DNA of 53,010 nucleotides, taken from contig JASGCQ010000006.1 in NCBI GenBank assembly GCA_030054025.1, positions 1 through 53,010 on the forward strand, written 5' to 3'. Below the pieces are notes generated by a model. That model was not told the DNA's origin, ran no database searches, and worked only from the letters and a program-made list of their open reading frames with translations. Source of the DNA: Phycisphaerales bacterium. GTDB taxonomy: Bacteria; Bacteroidota; Bacteroidia; Chitinophagales; Chitinophagaceae. Both the position numbers and the translations under genes were made by a program. Below, one piece after another: positions 1 to 9,084 of the stretch. Position 1 is the stretch's first letter, and every line of letters begins with the position of its first letter.

Positions 1-178
1 TAAACCCACTAAAATCCACAGCCAAATTGTTTAGATTTTTAAGTAAAATCTCGTATTTTTGTATAAAGTTGTTCGTTTATTTAATCGTTTGGAAATCAAT
101 TAAATATACGGCTTTTTAAGCTAATGAACAACTTTTTATTTCACTTTTTTTGAAATTTTTTCTAAATACACAACGGGT
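1..178. other. Non-coding AT-rich left edge
   Basis: No gene is seen here. The only structure is a perfect 10-base inverted repeat, AAAGTTGTTC at 65-74 and its complement at 126-135, about 51 bases apart. It has no T-run and does not look like a terminator. The stretch leads into an IS30-type scar just before the first gene. Confidence 0.5.
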
Positions 179-227
179 TATTTAATCTATTTTTACAACC
201 TGTTGCACTTCAAGATTGAATTCAGCA
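179..227 (+). mobile_element. IS30-family relic, transposase C-terminus and right end
   Basis: Forward-strand translation gives FNLFLQPVALQD followed by a stop, which resembles the end of Bacteroidota IS30 transposases. The DNA around TTGCACTTCAAGATTGAATT is shared with 29664-29717 and, less exactly, with 49503-49563, where upstream transposase sequence also survives. Only the last few dozen bases of an element remain, and they end about 8 bases before the first gene's ATG. The repeat is visible directly; the family assignment is inference from remembered family sequences. Confidence 0.6.
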
Positions 228-234
228 GCATTTT

Positions 235-1197
235 ATGGAAAAAGTAAACAAAATACTTAATTTTAATTTAATAGTTTTCGAACGAAAATTCAACCACTTA
301 CTAGACAATAATAATAGAATACTTAAATATGTATTGAAACACATTATAAAGAGTAAGGGAAAAAAAATACGCCCCATGTTTGTTTTTTTAGCCGCAAAAA
401 TAGCGGGTGAAATAAATGAAAGTACTTATCGTACCGCTTCCATGATAGAATTATTGCATACGGCAACATTGCTACACGATGACGTAGTAGATGATGCGAT
501 GCAAAGAAGAAGTTTTTTTTCTATAAATGCCATTTGGAAAAATAAAATTGCTGTTTTGGTAGGCGATTTTCTGTTGGCAAAAGGGTTGCTGCTTTCTATT
601 GAAAATGAAGATTTCGAACTATTGAAAATCACTTCAAATGCAGTAAAAGAAATGAGTGAGGGAGAGTTGCTTCAGATTGAAAAAGCTAGAAAGCTAGATA
701 TTACCGAAGCAATTTATTTCGAAATCATTCGGTCTAAAACAGCCTCATTATTGGCCTCGGCTTGTGCTGCGGGAGCCTATTCTTCATCTCTGAATAAGGA
801 ACTTGCTGAAAAATTCAGGCTTTTTGGTGAAACAATAGGAATTGCATTTCAGATTAAGGACGACTTACTCGACTTTGGTCATAATAATACTGGCAAACCA
901 TCGGGAGGAGACATTAAAGAAAAGAAAATGACTTTGCCGCTTATTTATACTTTACAGGTAGTGCCTCCCGAAATTAGAAGAAGCATTATTTATATAATTA
1001 AAAATCAAAACACGGATAAAAGTAAAGTAGATAAGGTGATGCGCTTTGTTAAAGAATACAGTGGTCTGGATTATGCAGAAAAAATAATGATTGAATATAA
1101 AAACAAAGCACTTGATTTGCTGTTTACATTTCCACAAAGTGAAGCGCGAGACGCAATGGATGAACTTGTGAACTTTACCATTTACCGAAAAAAATAA
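235..1197 (+). CDS. Polyprenyl diphosphate synthase
   Basis: A trans-isoprenyl diphosphate synthase that condenses isopentenyl diphosphate onto an allylic diphosphate to make a long prenyl chain, probably the menaquinone side chain. At 320 residues it has the normal family length. The substrate motif GKKIRP is near residue 42. The first aspartate-rich motif DDVVD is at 82-86 and the second, DDLLD, at 209-213; both bind Mg-diphosphate. GKPSGGDIKEKKMTLP follows the second motif, as in octaprenyl and heptaprenyl synthases. Chain length cannot be read from sequence alone. The start is the first ATG, directly after an IS30 scar, so the upstream control region may have been replaced. uvrA follows 30 bases downstream on the same strand. 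Confidence 0.9.
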   Translation: MEKVNKILNFNLIVFERKFNHLLDNNNRILKYVLKHIIKSKGKKIRPMFVFLAAKIAGEINESTYRTASMIELLHTATLLHDDVVDDAMQRRSFFSINAIWKNKIAVLVGDFLLAKGLLLSIENEDFELLKITSNAVKEMSEGELLQIEKARKLDITEAIYFEIIRSKTASLLASACAAGAYSSSLNKELAEKFRLFGETIGIAFQIKDDLLDFGHNNTGKPSGGDIKEKKMTLPLIYTLQVVPPEIRRSIIYIIKNQNTDKSKVDKVMRFVKEYSGLDYAEKIMIEYKNKALDLLFTFPQSEARDAMDELVNFTIYRKK

Positions 1198-1227
1198 GCA
1201 AATCTTTTGCGATTTGAATAAAATCTT

Positions 1228-4041
1228 ATGAGTAATCACATTGAAGTAATAGGTGCTCGAGTACATAACTTAAAAAATTTGTCCCTCTCTATACCCAAAA
1301 ACCAACTGGTTGTTGTTACAGGTATTAGTGGTAGCGGAAAATCTTCTTTGGCATTTGATACCATATTTGCAGAAGGGCAAAGGCGGTATATGGAAAGTTT
1401 TTCTGCGTATGCTCGCCAGTTTATGGGAGATTTGGAAAGACCTGACGTAGATAAGATTTCCGGACTTTCGCCGGTAATCTCCATCGAACAAAAAACAACC
1501 AATCGTAATCCTCGATCAACCGTAGGTACCGTAACTGAGGTGTATGATTTTATGCGCTTGCTCTTTGCAAGAATAGGAGAAGCTTACTCCTATAATACGG
1601 GAGAAAAAATGCAGCGTTTTAGCGAAGAAGAAATCGCTGAACACATCAACAAAACCTTTGCTAATAAAAAGCTTATTTTATTGGCACCTGTGGTACGCGG
1701 TAGGAAGGGGCATTATAGAGAATTGTTTGAACAATTAAGAAAACAGGGATATTTAAAAGTGCGTATTGATGGAGAGATAATTGACTTAAAAGAAAAAATG
1801 CAGCTCGACCGATACAAGATTCATGATATCGAATTGGTAATTGATAGATTGGTTGCGGATAAAGAATCAAGAAACAGGCTTTCTCAAAGCATTCAAAAAA
1901 GTTTGCATTCCGGAAAAGGGCTAATGTTTGTATTGGATATTGATACCAACAAACTGATGCAGTATAGTAAACAGTTGATGTGTGCAACTACAGGCCTTTC
2001 TTACGAAGAGCCTTCTCCAAATTCATTTTCATTCAACTCTCCTTATGGTTATTGCCCTACTTGCAAAGGCTTAGGTAATATTTATGTGGTCAACATGAAT
2101 GAAGTGATACCCGATGCCAATAAAAGTATAGCAGATGGCGGTATCGCTCCTTTGGGCGAAGAACGTGATACATGGACTTTTAAAATGGCAATGGTAGCAG
2201 CCCAAAAACACAAAATTGCAAGTAGCAAAGCAATCAAAGACATTCCTAAAAATTTGTTGAATATGCTTTTGTACGGGAATGAAGAGGGGCAAATAACCTA
2301 CGAAAATGCAGAAAGAACGCCCCAACCCAATGACGATTATGAAGGAGTGGTGAATATGATTTTGCGATGGTTTAACGAAACAACATCGGATGCCATTCGA
2401 AATTGGGCAGAGCAATTTATGGAATTGAATACTTGCCCAGAATGTAATGGAGCAAGATTGCGTAAAGAGAGCTTATGGTTCAAAATTAACGATAAGAATA
2501 TTGCTGATTTATCTAACAATGCACTGCAAGAATTATTCGACTGGTTCCAAGGGATTGAGAAGAAAATAAGTCCGAAACAAAACACGATTGCCAAAGATAT
2601 TCTCAAAGAAATAAGAGAGCGATTAAGTTTTCTTTTAAATGTTGGCTTACATTATTTAAGTATGAATCGTGCTACCAGAACACTGAGTGGAGGAGAGTCT
2701 CAGCGCATAAGATTAGCCACGCAAATAGGTTCGCAACTTACTGGCATTACTTATATTCTTGACGAGCCCAGCATTGGATTACACCAACGTGATAATGTGC
2801 GATTAATAAATGCCTTACAGGATTTGCGAGATACAGGCAACTCTGTGCTTGTCGTGGAACACGATAAAGATATCATGTTAGCTGCGGATTATTTAATTGA
2901 TATTGGACCTGCTGCCGGATTGCATGGTGGTAAAGTGGTAAGCCAAGGAACACCCAAAGAAGTATTGAAAACAAAAACCATAACTGCCCAATACTTGAAC
3001 AATTCGATTCGAATAGAAGTACCTAAAGAAAGAAAAAAAGGGAATGGCCATTCGATTAATTTGAAAGGTGCTACAGGTAACAATCTTCGTAATGTCTCTA
3101 TCCAAATACCACTCGGTACATTTGTAGCCATTAGTGGTGTCAGTGGCAGCGGTAAGAGTACATTGATTAACGAAACACTGTATCCAATACTTGCAAAACA
3201 TTGTTATCCCAATTACAAGCAAACCCCAATGCCTTATAAAAGCATTGAAGGTTTAGAACATATTGATAAAGTTATCGAAATAGATCAAAGCCCGATTGGA
3301 CGCACTCCGCGCAGCAATCCAGCTACCTATTGTGGTTTTTTCAATGATATACGCCAGCTCTTTGCCCAAGTACCCGAAGCCAAAATTAGAGGATATTCTG
3401 CGGGGCGTTTTTCTTTCAATGTAAAAGGAGGGCGTTGTGAAAGCTGCCAAGGTAGCGGTATGCGAACAATTGAAATGAATTTTTTGCCCGATGTATATGT
3501 ACGCTGTGAAGCTTGTAATGGTCAACGATACAACCGAGAAACGCTTGAAATTAGGTATAGAGGAAAATCAATTTCAGACGTATTGAATATGACTGTTGAT
3601 GATGCCGTTGAATTTTTTATTAATGTTCCGATGCTGTATCGAAAATCAAAAACATTACAAGATGTTGGCTTGGGTTATATATCGTTGGGACAAAATGCGG
3701 TAACACTAAGTGGAGGGGAGGCCCAAAGGGTAAAGTTGGCGACAGAATTGGCGAAACGAGATACCGGACAAACCATTTATCTTTTGGATGAGCCAACAAC
3801 GGGACTGCATTTTCAAGACATCAAGCATTTATTGAGCGTATTGAATAAATTAGTAGAGCGCGGTAATACAATAATAGTCATAGAACATAACATGGACATT
3901 TTAAAAGTGGCTGATTATATAATTGATATTGGCCCCGAAGGAGGCAAAGGGGGCGGCAGCGTAGTGGTAACCGGAACTCCTGAAAAAGTTGCTGCAAACA
4001 AAAATAGCCATACAGGCAGATATTTGAAACTTGAAATTTAA
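1228..4041 (+). CDS. uvrA: UvrABC excinuclease subunit A
   Basis: The damage-recognition ATPase of nucleotide excision repair, acting as a dimer that loads UvrB. At 937 residues it is full length. It has two ABC modules. The first Walker A, GISGSGKSS, is at 32-40 and the second, GVSGSGKS, at 637-644. The ABC signatures are LSGGESQR near 486 and LSGGEAQR near 828. Paired zinc-binding cysteines occur at CPTC near 276 with CPEC near 403, and at CESC near 737 with CEAC about 23 residues later. The DEPSIGLH and DEPTTGLH Walker B/D-loops are both intact. Nothing is degraded. Confidence 0.98.
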   Translation: MSNHIEVIGARVHNLKNLSLSIPKNQLVVVTGISGSGKSSLAFDTIFAEGQRRYMESFSAYARQFMGDLERPDVDKISGLSPVISIEQKTTNRNPRSTVGTVTEVYDFMRLLFARIGEAYSYNTGEKMQRFSEEEIAEHINKTFANKKLILLAPVVRGRKGHYRELFEQLRKQGYLKVRIDGEIIDLKEKMQLDRYKIHDIELVIDRLVADKESRNRLSQSIQKSLHSGKGLMFVLDIDTNKLMQYSKQLMCATTGLSYEEPSPNSFSFNSPYGYCPTCKGLGNIYVVNMNEVIPDANKSIADGGIAPLGEERDTWTFKMAMVAAQKHKIASSKAIKDIPKNLLNMLLYGNEEGQITYENAERTPQPNDDYEGVVNMILRWFNETTSDAIRNWAEQFMELNTCPECNGARLRKESLWFKINDKNIADLSNNALQELFDWFQGIEKKISPKQNTIAKDILKEIRERLSFLLNVGLHYLSMNRATRTLSGGESQRIRLATQIGSQLTGITYILDEPSIGLHQRDNVRLINALQDLRDTGNSVLVVEHDKDIMLAADYLIDIGPAAGLHGGKVVSQGTPKEVLKTKTITAQYLNNSIRIEVPKERKKGNGHSINLKGATGNNLRNVSIQIPLGTFVAISGVSGSGKSTLINETLYPILAKHCYPNYKQTPMPYKSIEGLEHIDKVIEIDQSPIGRTPRSNPATYCGFFNDIRQLFAQVPEAKIRGYSAGRFSFNVKGGRCESCQGSGMRTIEMNFLPDVYVRCEACNGQRYNRETLEIRYRGKSISDVLNMTVDDAVEFFINVPMLYRKSKTLQDVGLGYISLGQNAVTLSGGEAQRVKLATELAKRDTGQTIYLLDEPTTGLHFQDIKHLLSVLNKLVERGNTIIVIEHNMDILKVADYIIDIGPEGGKGGGSVVVTGTPEKVAANKNSHTGRYLKLEI

Positions 4042-4090
4042 TATTATCATCAACAAACAATATATTTACGACCAAATAATCATTGAAATT

Positions 4091-6013
4091 ATGAACACAA
4101 CCGACACAACAAAATACCTTGTTTGGAAAAATGTTTTTATCGCACTCTCGGTATTAAGCCTTGTTCTGATGCCTTTTTTTAGCATCAGCCATGGTATGTC
4201 TGGCGATGAATGGTCTTTGATTATTTACGGCCATGATATATATGATTACTTTTTTAACCATGGTACTAAAGCGTTGGATTATGATGTGCTGAATTGGCAA
4301 CAAGTTGCTGGTTTACATTACTACGGTGGTCTGTACGATTTTACCGTTACGTTTTTACACAAAACACTTTTTCCCGCAACAGATGAACTCACCTTTCGAC
4401 ATATAGTCAACTCGCTAATTGGAGCTTTATTATTTATTTATACGGGTTTATTAGGAAAGCATTTTGGTGGTTGGCGCACGGGAGTTTTGGCATTTATATT
4501 TATAGCACTCAGTCCCCGAATTTTGGGAGAGTCTATGAATAATCCAAAGGATATACCTTTTGCTTTTGCCAATGTTTTTTTCTTGTACCACTTGCTTCGA
4601 TATATAGTAACCTATGGCGATATAAAATCTCAGTGGAAATATGCTTTGTTGATGGGCTTAGGTTTTGGATTAGCAATGGGATTTCGCATTGGAGGTATTT
4701 TGATGATACCCTATACTTTTGTGTTTCTAGCCGCCTATTATTTATGGGATAAAGTTTTTCAAGAAAAAATCAAAAATAATTTTGGAAAGGCTGTAAAAAT
4801 AATAGCTGCAAATCTTGCTGTAACATTTATACTTGGTTATATAATTGCAATTATTTTTTGGCCATGGGCTTTACAAGCCCCCTTGAGTAAACCCCTTGAA
4901 GCACTTGATGCAATGACGCACCGAAAAATACCGATTAGAATGCTTTATGACGGTGCTTATATCATGAATACAGAGGTGCCAAACACTTATACCACAAAAT
5001 GGATTTTTATTTCTAATCCCATTTATATTGTATTGAGTTTTATAGTATCGCTCGTATTTATTATACCTCTCAGCAAAAAATATGGCAAGCCAAATTTGTT
5101 CTTGCTCTTATTCACCTTAGTATTTCCAATAGCCTATGCTGTCTATAAACATTCTGTATTGCACGATACTTGGCGACATTTCTTTTTTGTATATCCCAGT
5201 ATGGTATTGCTTGCTGCACTTTTGAGTAATTATTTTATAGAAAAATTTGCTTCACAAAAGTTGTACCAATATATCACCATGATTGTTGTGCTTGTAGGAA
5301 TGCTATTGCCCCTGTCTTGGATAGTAAATAGTTTCCCGAATGAATATGTTTATTTTAATGAATTTTCGGGAGGCATAAAAAAAGCTGCTGGAGTGTATGA
5401 TTTAGATTATTACCAAAACAGTGGTAAGCAGGCTGCTGAGTGGATTAAGCATCATGCTAAATCAACATCATCAAAAGTAATCGTGGCTTCTAATATGTCT
5501 TCCATAGAAAAATATTTTACCAAAGACTCTTCAAAATTTTCAGGAGTTTATGTGCGTTACAATGATAGAGATACTAAGGATTGGGATTATTACATTACCT
5601 ATTCTCGTTTTATATCATTGGCACAGCTCGAAAATGGTACGTGGCCACCCAAAAATGCTGTACATACAATCGCTATCAACGATGTGCCTATTTGTGCTGT
5701 ACTTGAACGTAAAACAAAATTGGATATGCAAGCTAGTGCTGCTATGGAACGTCAACATTTAGACTCTGCTTTTGCTTTATACCAACAAGCCGTACAAGCA
5801 GATGCGAGCAACGACGCTGTATTGATTCGCTATGCAACTGTATTGGCGCAGCGGGGAGATATACAAAATTCATTGAAGATGCTGGATGAAGCATTGAAAA
5901 TTGATGCAGGCAATCCTGCAATTTATAATTTGAAAATGCAGATATTCAAAGCCATTAGAGATAATAATCGTGCCATAGAAGCAGAAAATATGTTGCGTAG
6001 TTTGATGCAATAA
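4091..6013 (+). CDS. GT-C-type membrane glycosyltransferase with TPR tail
   Basis: A multi-spanning membrane protein of about 640 residues resembling GT39/ArnT-type lipid-linked sugar transferases. The first loop carries SGDEWS and the second ESMNNPKDIPFA, acidic loops placed as in GT-C enzymes. Many hydrophobic helices follow to about residue 440. After a soluble segment, the last 80 or so residues form two TPR-like helical repeats (LIRYATVLAQRGDIQNSLKM, then NPAIYNLKMQIFKAI). I chose ATG 4091 because the longer frame starts at a TTG inside the uvrA end and adds an unlikely 20-residue leader. The acceptor is unknown; glycosylation of an envelope protein or lipid is inference. Confidence 0.7.
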   Translation: MNTTDTTKYLVWKNVFIALSVLSLVLMPFFSISHGMSGDEWSLIIYGHDIYDYFFNHGTKALDYDVLNWQQVAGLHYYGGLYDFTVTFLHKTLFPATDELTFRHIVNSLIGALLFIYTGLLGKHFGGWRTGVLAFIFIALSPRILGESMNNPKDIPFAFANVFFLYHLLRYIVTYGDIKSQWKYALLMGLGFGLAMGFRIGGILMIPYTFVFLAAYYLWDKVFQEKIKNNFGKAVKIIAANLAVTFILGYIIAIIFWPWALQAPLSKPLEALDAMTHRKIPIRMLYDGAYIMNTEVPNTYTTKWIFISNPIYIVLSFIVSLVFIIPLSKKYGKPNLFLLLFTLVFPIAYAVYKHSVLHDTWRHFFFVYPSMVLLAALLSNYFIEKFASQKLYQYITMIVVLVGMLLPLSWIVNSFPNEYVYFNEFSGGIKKAAGVYDLDYYQNSGKQAAEWIKHHAKSTSSKVIVASNMSSIEKYFTKDSSKFSGVYVRYNDRDTKDWDYYITYSRFISLAQLENGTWPPKNAVHTIAINDVPICAVLERKTKLDMQASAAMERQHLDSAFALYQQAVQADASNDAVLIRYATVLAQRGDIQNSLKMLDEALKIDAGNPAIYNLKMQIFKAIRDNNRAIEAENMLRSLMQ

Positions 6014-6043
6014 TTTCTGGTTATAAAAGATGAATGATACTAC

Positions 6044-6688
6044 ATGCAATTATCTATAGACCAACTGGCTCCTATACCCTTGCAAGAAAAACTGAGGAGT
6101 AGACCATCTGATATATGGTTGCAATCCATAGTTTTTTCTGCTCCTGAATACATCTGTGTACAAGCACCTTCGGGTACAGGCAAAACTACTTTGATACATT
6201 GTTTGTATGATTTGCGTAGAGACTATACTGGGAAAATATTTTGGAATCATAAAGAAATCAATACACATACACCGGAATCTTTAGCACAGTTAAGGTCTCA
6301 AGAGATGAGTGTTATTTTTCAGGATATGCGATTGTTTCCTGATTTGACCGCATGGGAAAATTTGGAACTCAAACGTAGCCTAAGCGATTCGGTAAAAGAA
6401 GAAGAAGTGAGTGAGTGGATGAATAGATTGGGCATTGGTGATAAAAAAAATGCATTCGCCAAAACACTTTCCTATGGCGAACAACAAAGATTAGCGATTG
6501 TGCGCGCCTTATTGCAACCCTTTTCTTTTTTATTGATGGATGAGCCTTTTAGCCACTTAGATAATAATAATACCCTGGTTGCTGCTGCATTGATTCTAGA
6601 AGTGGTACAGCGCAATAATGCAGGATTGTTATTGGCAGATCTTGACGAAAATAATTTCTTCCCTTACCACAAAACATTATTGTTATGA
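6044..6688 (+). CDS. ABC transporter ATP-binding protein, LolD/FtsE-like
   Basis: The nucleotide-binding subunit (214 residues) of the ABC pair with the next gene. Walker A APSGTGKTT is at 41-49, the Q-loop glutamine at 93 (IFQDMRLFP), the signature LSYGEQQR at 142-149 and Walker B FLLMDE at 162-167. Two deviations stand out. The signature reads LSYGE rather than LSGGQ. In the H-loop region, LLLADLDEN near 196-203, no switch histidine is present where relatives read T/S-H-D. The stop overlaps the permease start as ATGA, implying translational coupling. By family, such pairs drive lipoprotein release or cell-wall hydrolase control rather than solute import. Confidence 0.85.
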   Translation: MQLSIDQLAPIPLQEKLRSRPSDIWLQSIVFSAPEYICVQAPSGTGKTTLIHCLYDLRRDYTGKIFWNHKEINTHTPESLAQLRSQEMSVIFQDMRLFPDLTAWENLELKRSLSDSVKEEEVSEWMNRLGIGDKKNAFAKTLSYGEQQRLAIVRALLQPFSFLLMDEPFSHLDNNNTLVAAALILEVVQRNNAGLLLADLDENNFFPYHKTLLL

Positions 6689-7890
6689 GCTCGAACAATC
6701 GGGAAGGGATACTCAAAAAACTGTTATTGCGCAATAGCAAAAAGGGCAGGTTGTATAGTGCTTGGATTGCTTTATGTATTGGTTGTACCTTACTGCTGGT
6801 GTCTGTTATGATATGGAGTACCTTTCAAGATATTTTAAAAGGAAAGACCAGTCAAGATAGTTTGGGAAGCACTTTTTTAACGGTCAGCAAAATAGTGGAT
6901 GATGCCTCTATGGCCAATAAAGAACGTACACAAATTCAAGCACAAGATTTAGTGCAAATTAAACAGGCACCCCAAGTGCAAGATGTAGGACTGCTCACAC
7001 CGGCTAATTTTAATGTGTCAGCATTTATGGGTTTAGGAACTAACACCTATAGCACATTATTGTTTTTGGAGGCTGCCCCCGATCGTTTTATGGATCAGAT
7101 GCCTGAAACGTGGAAATGGCAAGAAGGCGACAATACGATTCCCATTATCCTTTCTCGCGATTTCTTAAATATGTACAATTATGTCTTTGCTCCTAGCCAG
7201 GGATTGCCCCTACTATCCGAACAAACGGTCATGGCATTGGGTTTTACATTGACTATGGGCGAAGGCGCTCATCAAGTAAATTATCGCGCACAAGTAGAGG
7301 GCTTTTCAGACAGGATTTCATCAGTTCTCGTACCTCAATCTTTTATTGATTTTGGTAATATAAAATTTGGTGCCAATAGTGCAACTACTATTTCTCGTGT
7401 TATTATTAAAGTAGCTGACCCGAGCGATAAAAATTTCACCAATTTCTTAGAGAACAATCATTACACAACTAATGCCGAGCAACTGCGATTTAGTAAAATG
7501 CGTTCTATTGTAGAAGTGGTTTCTAGTGCTACAGGTATCTTGGCATTATTATTAATGGCTATCGGAGCTTTGGTATTTATATTGTTTATCGAACTCACTA
7601 TGGCTCAAGCGGAGGCTTCTGTTCAGCTCTTATTGCAAATCGGTTATAGCCCTAAAAAATTGAGCCGATTTCTGATTCGAAAATATATCCCAATCATGTT
7701 AAGTGCTTTGTTAGTAGCAGTGTTGATTGCATTATTGATACAGTTTTTTGCTGCTCAAAAATTGAGCAATTTACAATTGTATATTCCTTCTATACCGAGT
7801 GTTTATGTTTGGTGTGCAGTAGGAACCAGTGCGCTTATTTTGCTTTGGCAAATCAATCGTTCTATTTACAGAGCCATCTCTGCTTCATAA
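6685..7890 (+). CDS. FtsX/LolE-like ABC permease
   Basis: A 401-residue permease with the MacB/FtsX layout: a first membrane helix near residues 25-47, a large extracytoplasmic domain to about 280, then three helices near 285-310, 335-357 and 375-393. Basic residues precede the first helix. The start overlaps the stop of the ATPase gene by 4 bases. Only one permease is present, so the complex would be a homodimer or pair with a distant subunit. The next gene, nhaA, is convergent and ends 4 bases away. FtsX-like cell-division function and LolC/E-like lipoprotein export are both possible; the sequence does not decide. Confidence 0.8.
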   Translation: MSSNNREGILKKLLLRNSKKGRLYSAWIALCIGCTLLLVSVMIWSTFQDILKGKTSQDSLGSTFLTVSKIVDDASMANKERTQIQAQDLVQIKQAPQVQDVGLLTPANFNVSAFMGLGTNTYSTLLFLEAAPDRFMDQMPETWKWQEGDNTIPIILSRDFLNMYNYVFAPSQGLPLLSEQTVMALGFTLTMGEGAHQVNYRAQVEGFSDRISSVLVPQSFIDFGNIKFGANSATTISRVIIKVADPSDKNFTNFLENNHYTTNAEQLRFSKMRSIVEVVSSATGILALLLMAIGALVFILFIELTMAQAEASVQLLLQIGYSPKKLSRFLIRKYIPIMLSALLVAVLIALLIQFFAAQKLSNLQLYIPSIPSVYVWCAVGTSALILLWQINRSIYRAISAS

Positions 7891-7894
7891 TATA

Positions 7895-9055
7895 TCATTG
7901 TTCCTCGTTTGATGTAGAGCTGTTTTTGGCAATACAGAATTTCAAAAAGAGCAAACCTATTATTGCCGCTAAAAGAGAAGCAATCAGAATCGCCATTTTT
8001 GAAGACGCAATATATTGAGGATTATCGAAGGCAAGCAACGTAATGAAGATAGACATCGTAAAACCAATACCCCCAAGCATACCTGCCCCAATGATATGTT
8101 GCCATTTGAGGCCTTGGGGCAATTTGCAAAAGCCCAAACACACAGCTATAAAAGTGATTAGAAAGATGCCTAAAGGTTTGCCTAGAGTGAGCCCTAATAA
8201 AATACCTAAACTGTTTGTATGCATCAATCCCTCTGTCCAATTGATCGGAAATGTGATAGCCGTATTGGCTAATGCAAATAAGGGCAGAATGAAAAAAGCA
8301 ACGGGCCAATGCAAATAATGTTGTAATAGGTAGGAGCTCGATTTTTCGTTTCCTTTACCAAAGGGAATGGCAAAAGCAAGCAGTACTCCACTAATGGTAG
8401 CATGCACACCGGAATGCAGCATAAAGTACCACATCAATACGCCTCCAACAAGATAAGGAATCAGGTTACGCACTTTGATCCGATTGAGTACTATCAAGAA
8501 AATAAAAATGCCCAAGGCAACTCCCAATTGTCCGAAGTTGATGGACTTGGTATAGAATAGTGCGATACAAAGAACGGCGCCTAAATCATCAATGACGGCA
8601 AGAGCGGTAAGAAATACTTTTAAACCAAGAGGTACACGTTTGCCTAATAAACTCAGTATGCCCAATGCAAAAGCAATGTCAGTTGCCATAGGAATACCCA
8701 CACCTGCTATCGTTTCCGTATTTTTATTCAGCAGATAGTATAAAGCTGCCGGTACTATCATTCCTCCAATGGCTGCCAAAATAGGAAACAGTGCATTCCT
8801 AAAATTTGATAATTCACCGTCATATACTTCACGTTCCATCTCCAAGCCAATCAACAAAAAGAAAATAGCCATGAGTCCATCATTAATCCAATGCCCTACG
8901 CTATGGCCGTTAAAGGAATACTCCCAAAAATGGCTATATGTTGCAGCAAAAGAAGTATTGTCAATGACAAGCGATAAGAGTGTACAGGCAATAAGCACAG
9001 CACCTCCTGCCTTTTCTGAATCAAAAAATTCTTTGAATAAATTACTAATACGCAT
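7895..9055 (-). CDS. nhaA: Na+/H+ antiporter NhaA
   Basis: An inner-membrane antiporter that expels Na+ in exchange for H+ and keeps cytoplasmic pH and sodium in balance. At 386 residues it has the usual length and multiple membrane helices. The family motif PMATDIAFALG is at 122-132, with D126 matching the conserved helix IV aspartate. ALAVIDDLGA at 151-160 carries the paired aspartates D156/D157 that bind the ion in E. coli NhaA. It is probably the last gene of a minus-strand run with the genes at 9085, 10364 and 11157; the gap to the previous gene is 29 bases. Confidence 0.96.
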   Translation of the reverse strand: MRISNLFKEFFDSEKAGGAVLIACTLLSLVIDNTSFAATYSHFWEYSFNGHSVGHWINDGLMAIFFLLIGLEMEREVYDGELSNFRNALFPILAAIGGMIVPAALYYLLNKNTETIAGVGIPMATDIAFALGILSLLGKRVPLGLKVFLTALAVIDDLGAVLCIALFYTKSINFGQLGVALGIFIFLIVLNRIKVRNLIPYLVGGVLMWYFMLHSGVHATISGVLLAFAIPFGKGNEKSSSYLLQHYLHWPVAFFILPLFALANTAITFPINWTEGLMHTNSLGILLGLTLGKPLGIFLITFIAVCLGFCKLPQGLKWQHIIGAGMLGGIGFTMSIFITLLAFDNPQYIASSKMAILIASLLAAIIGLLFLKFCIAKNSSTSNEEQ

Positions 9056-9084
9056 TGGGAAAAGTTATATTGCTCCTTATCGTG

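Noticed and set aside
65..135. 10-base inverted repeat at the left edge
   Set aside because: Loop of about 51 bases, no T-run and no gene to serve; too weak for a regulatory claim.
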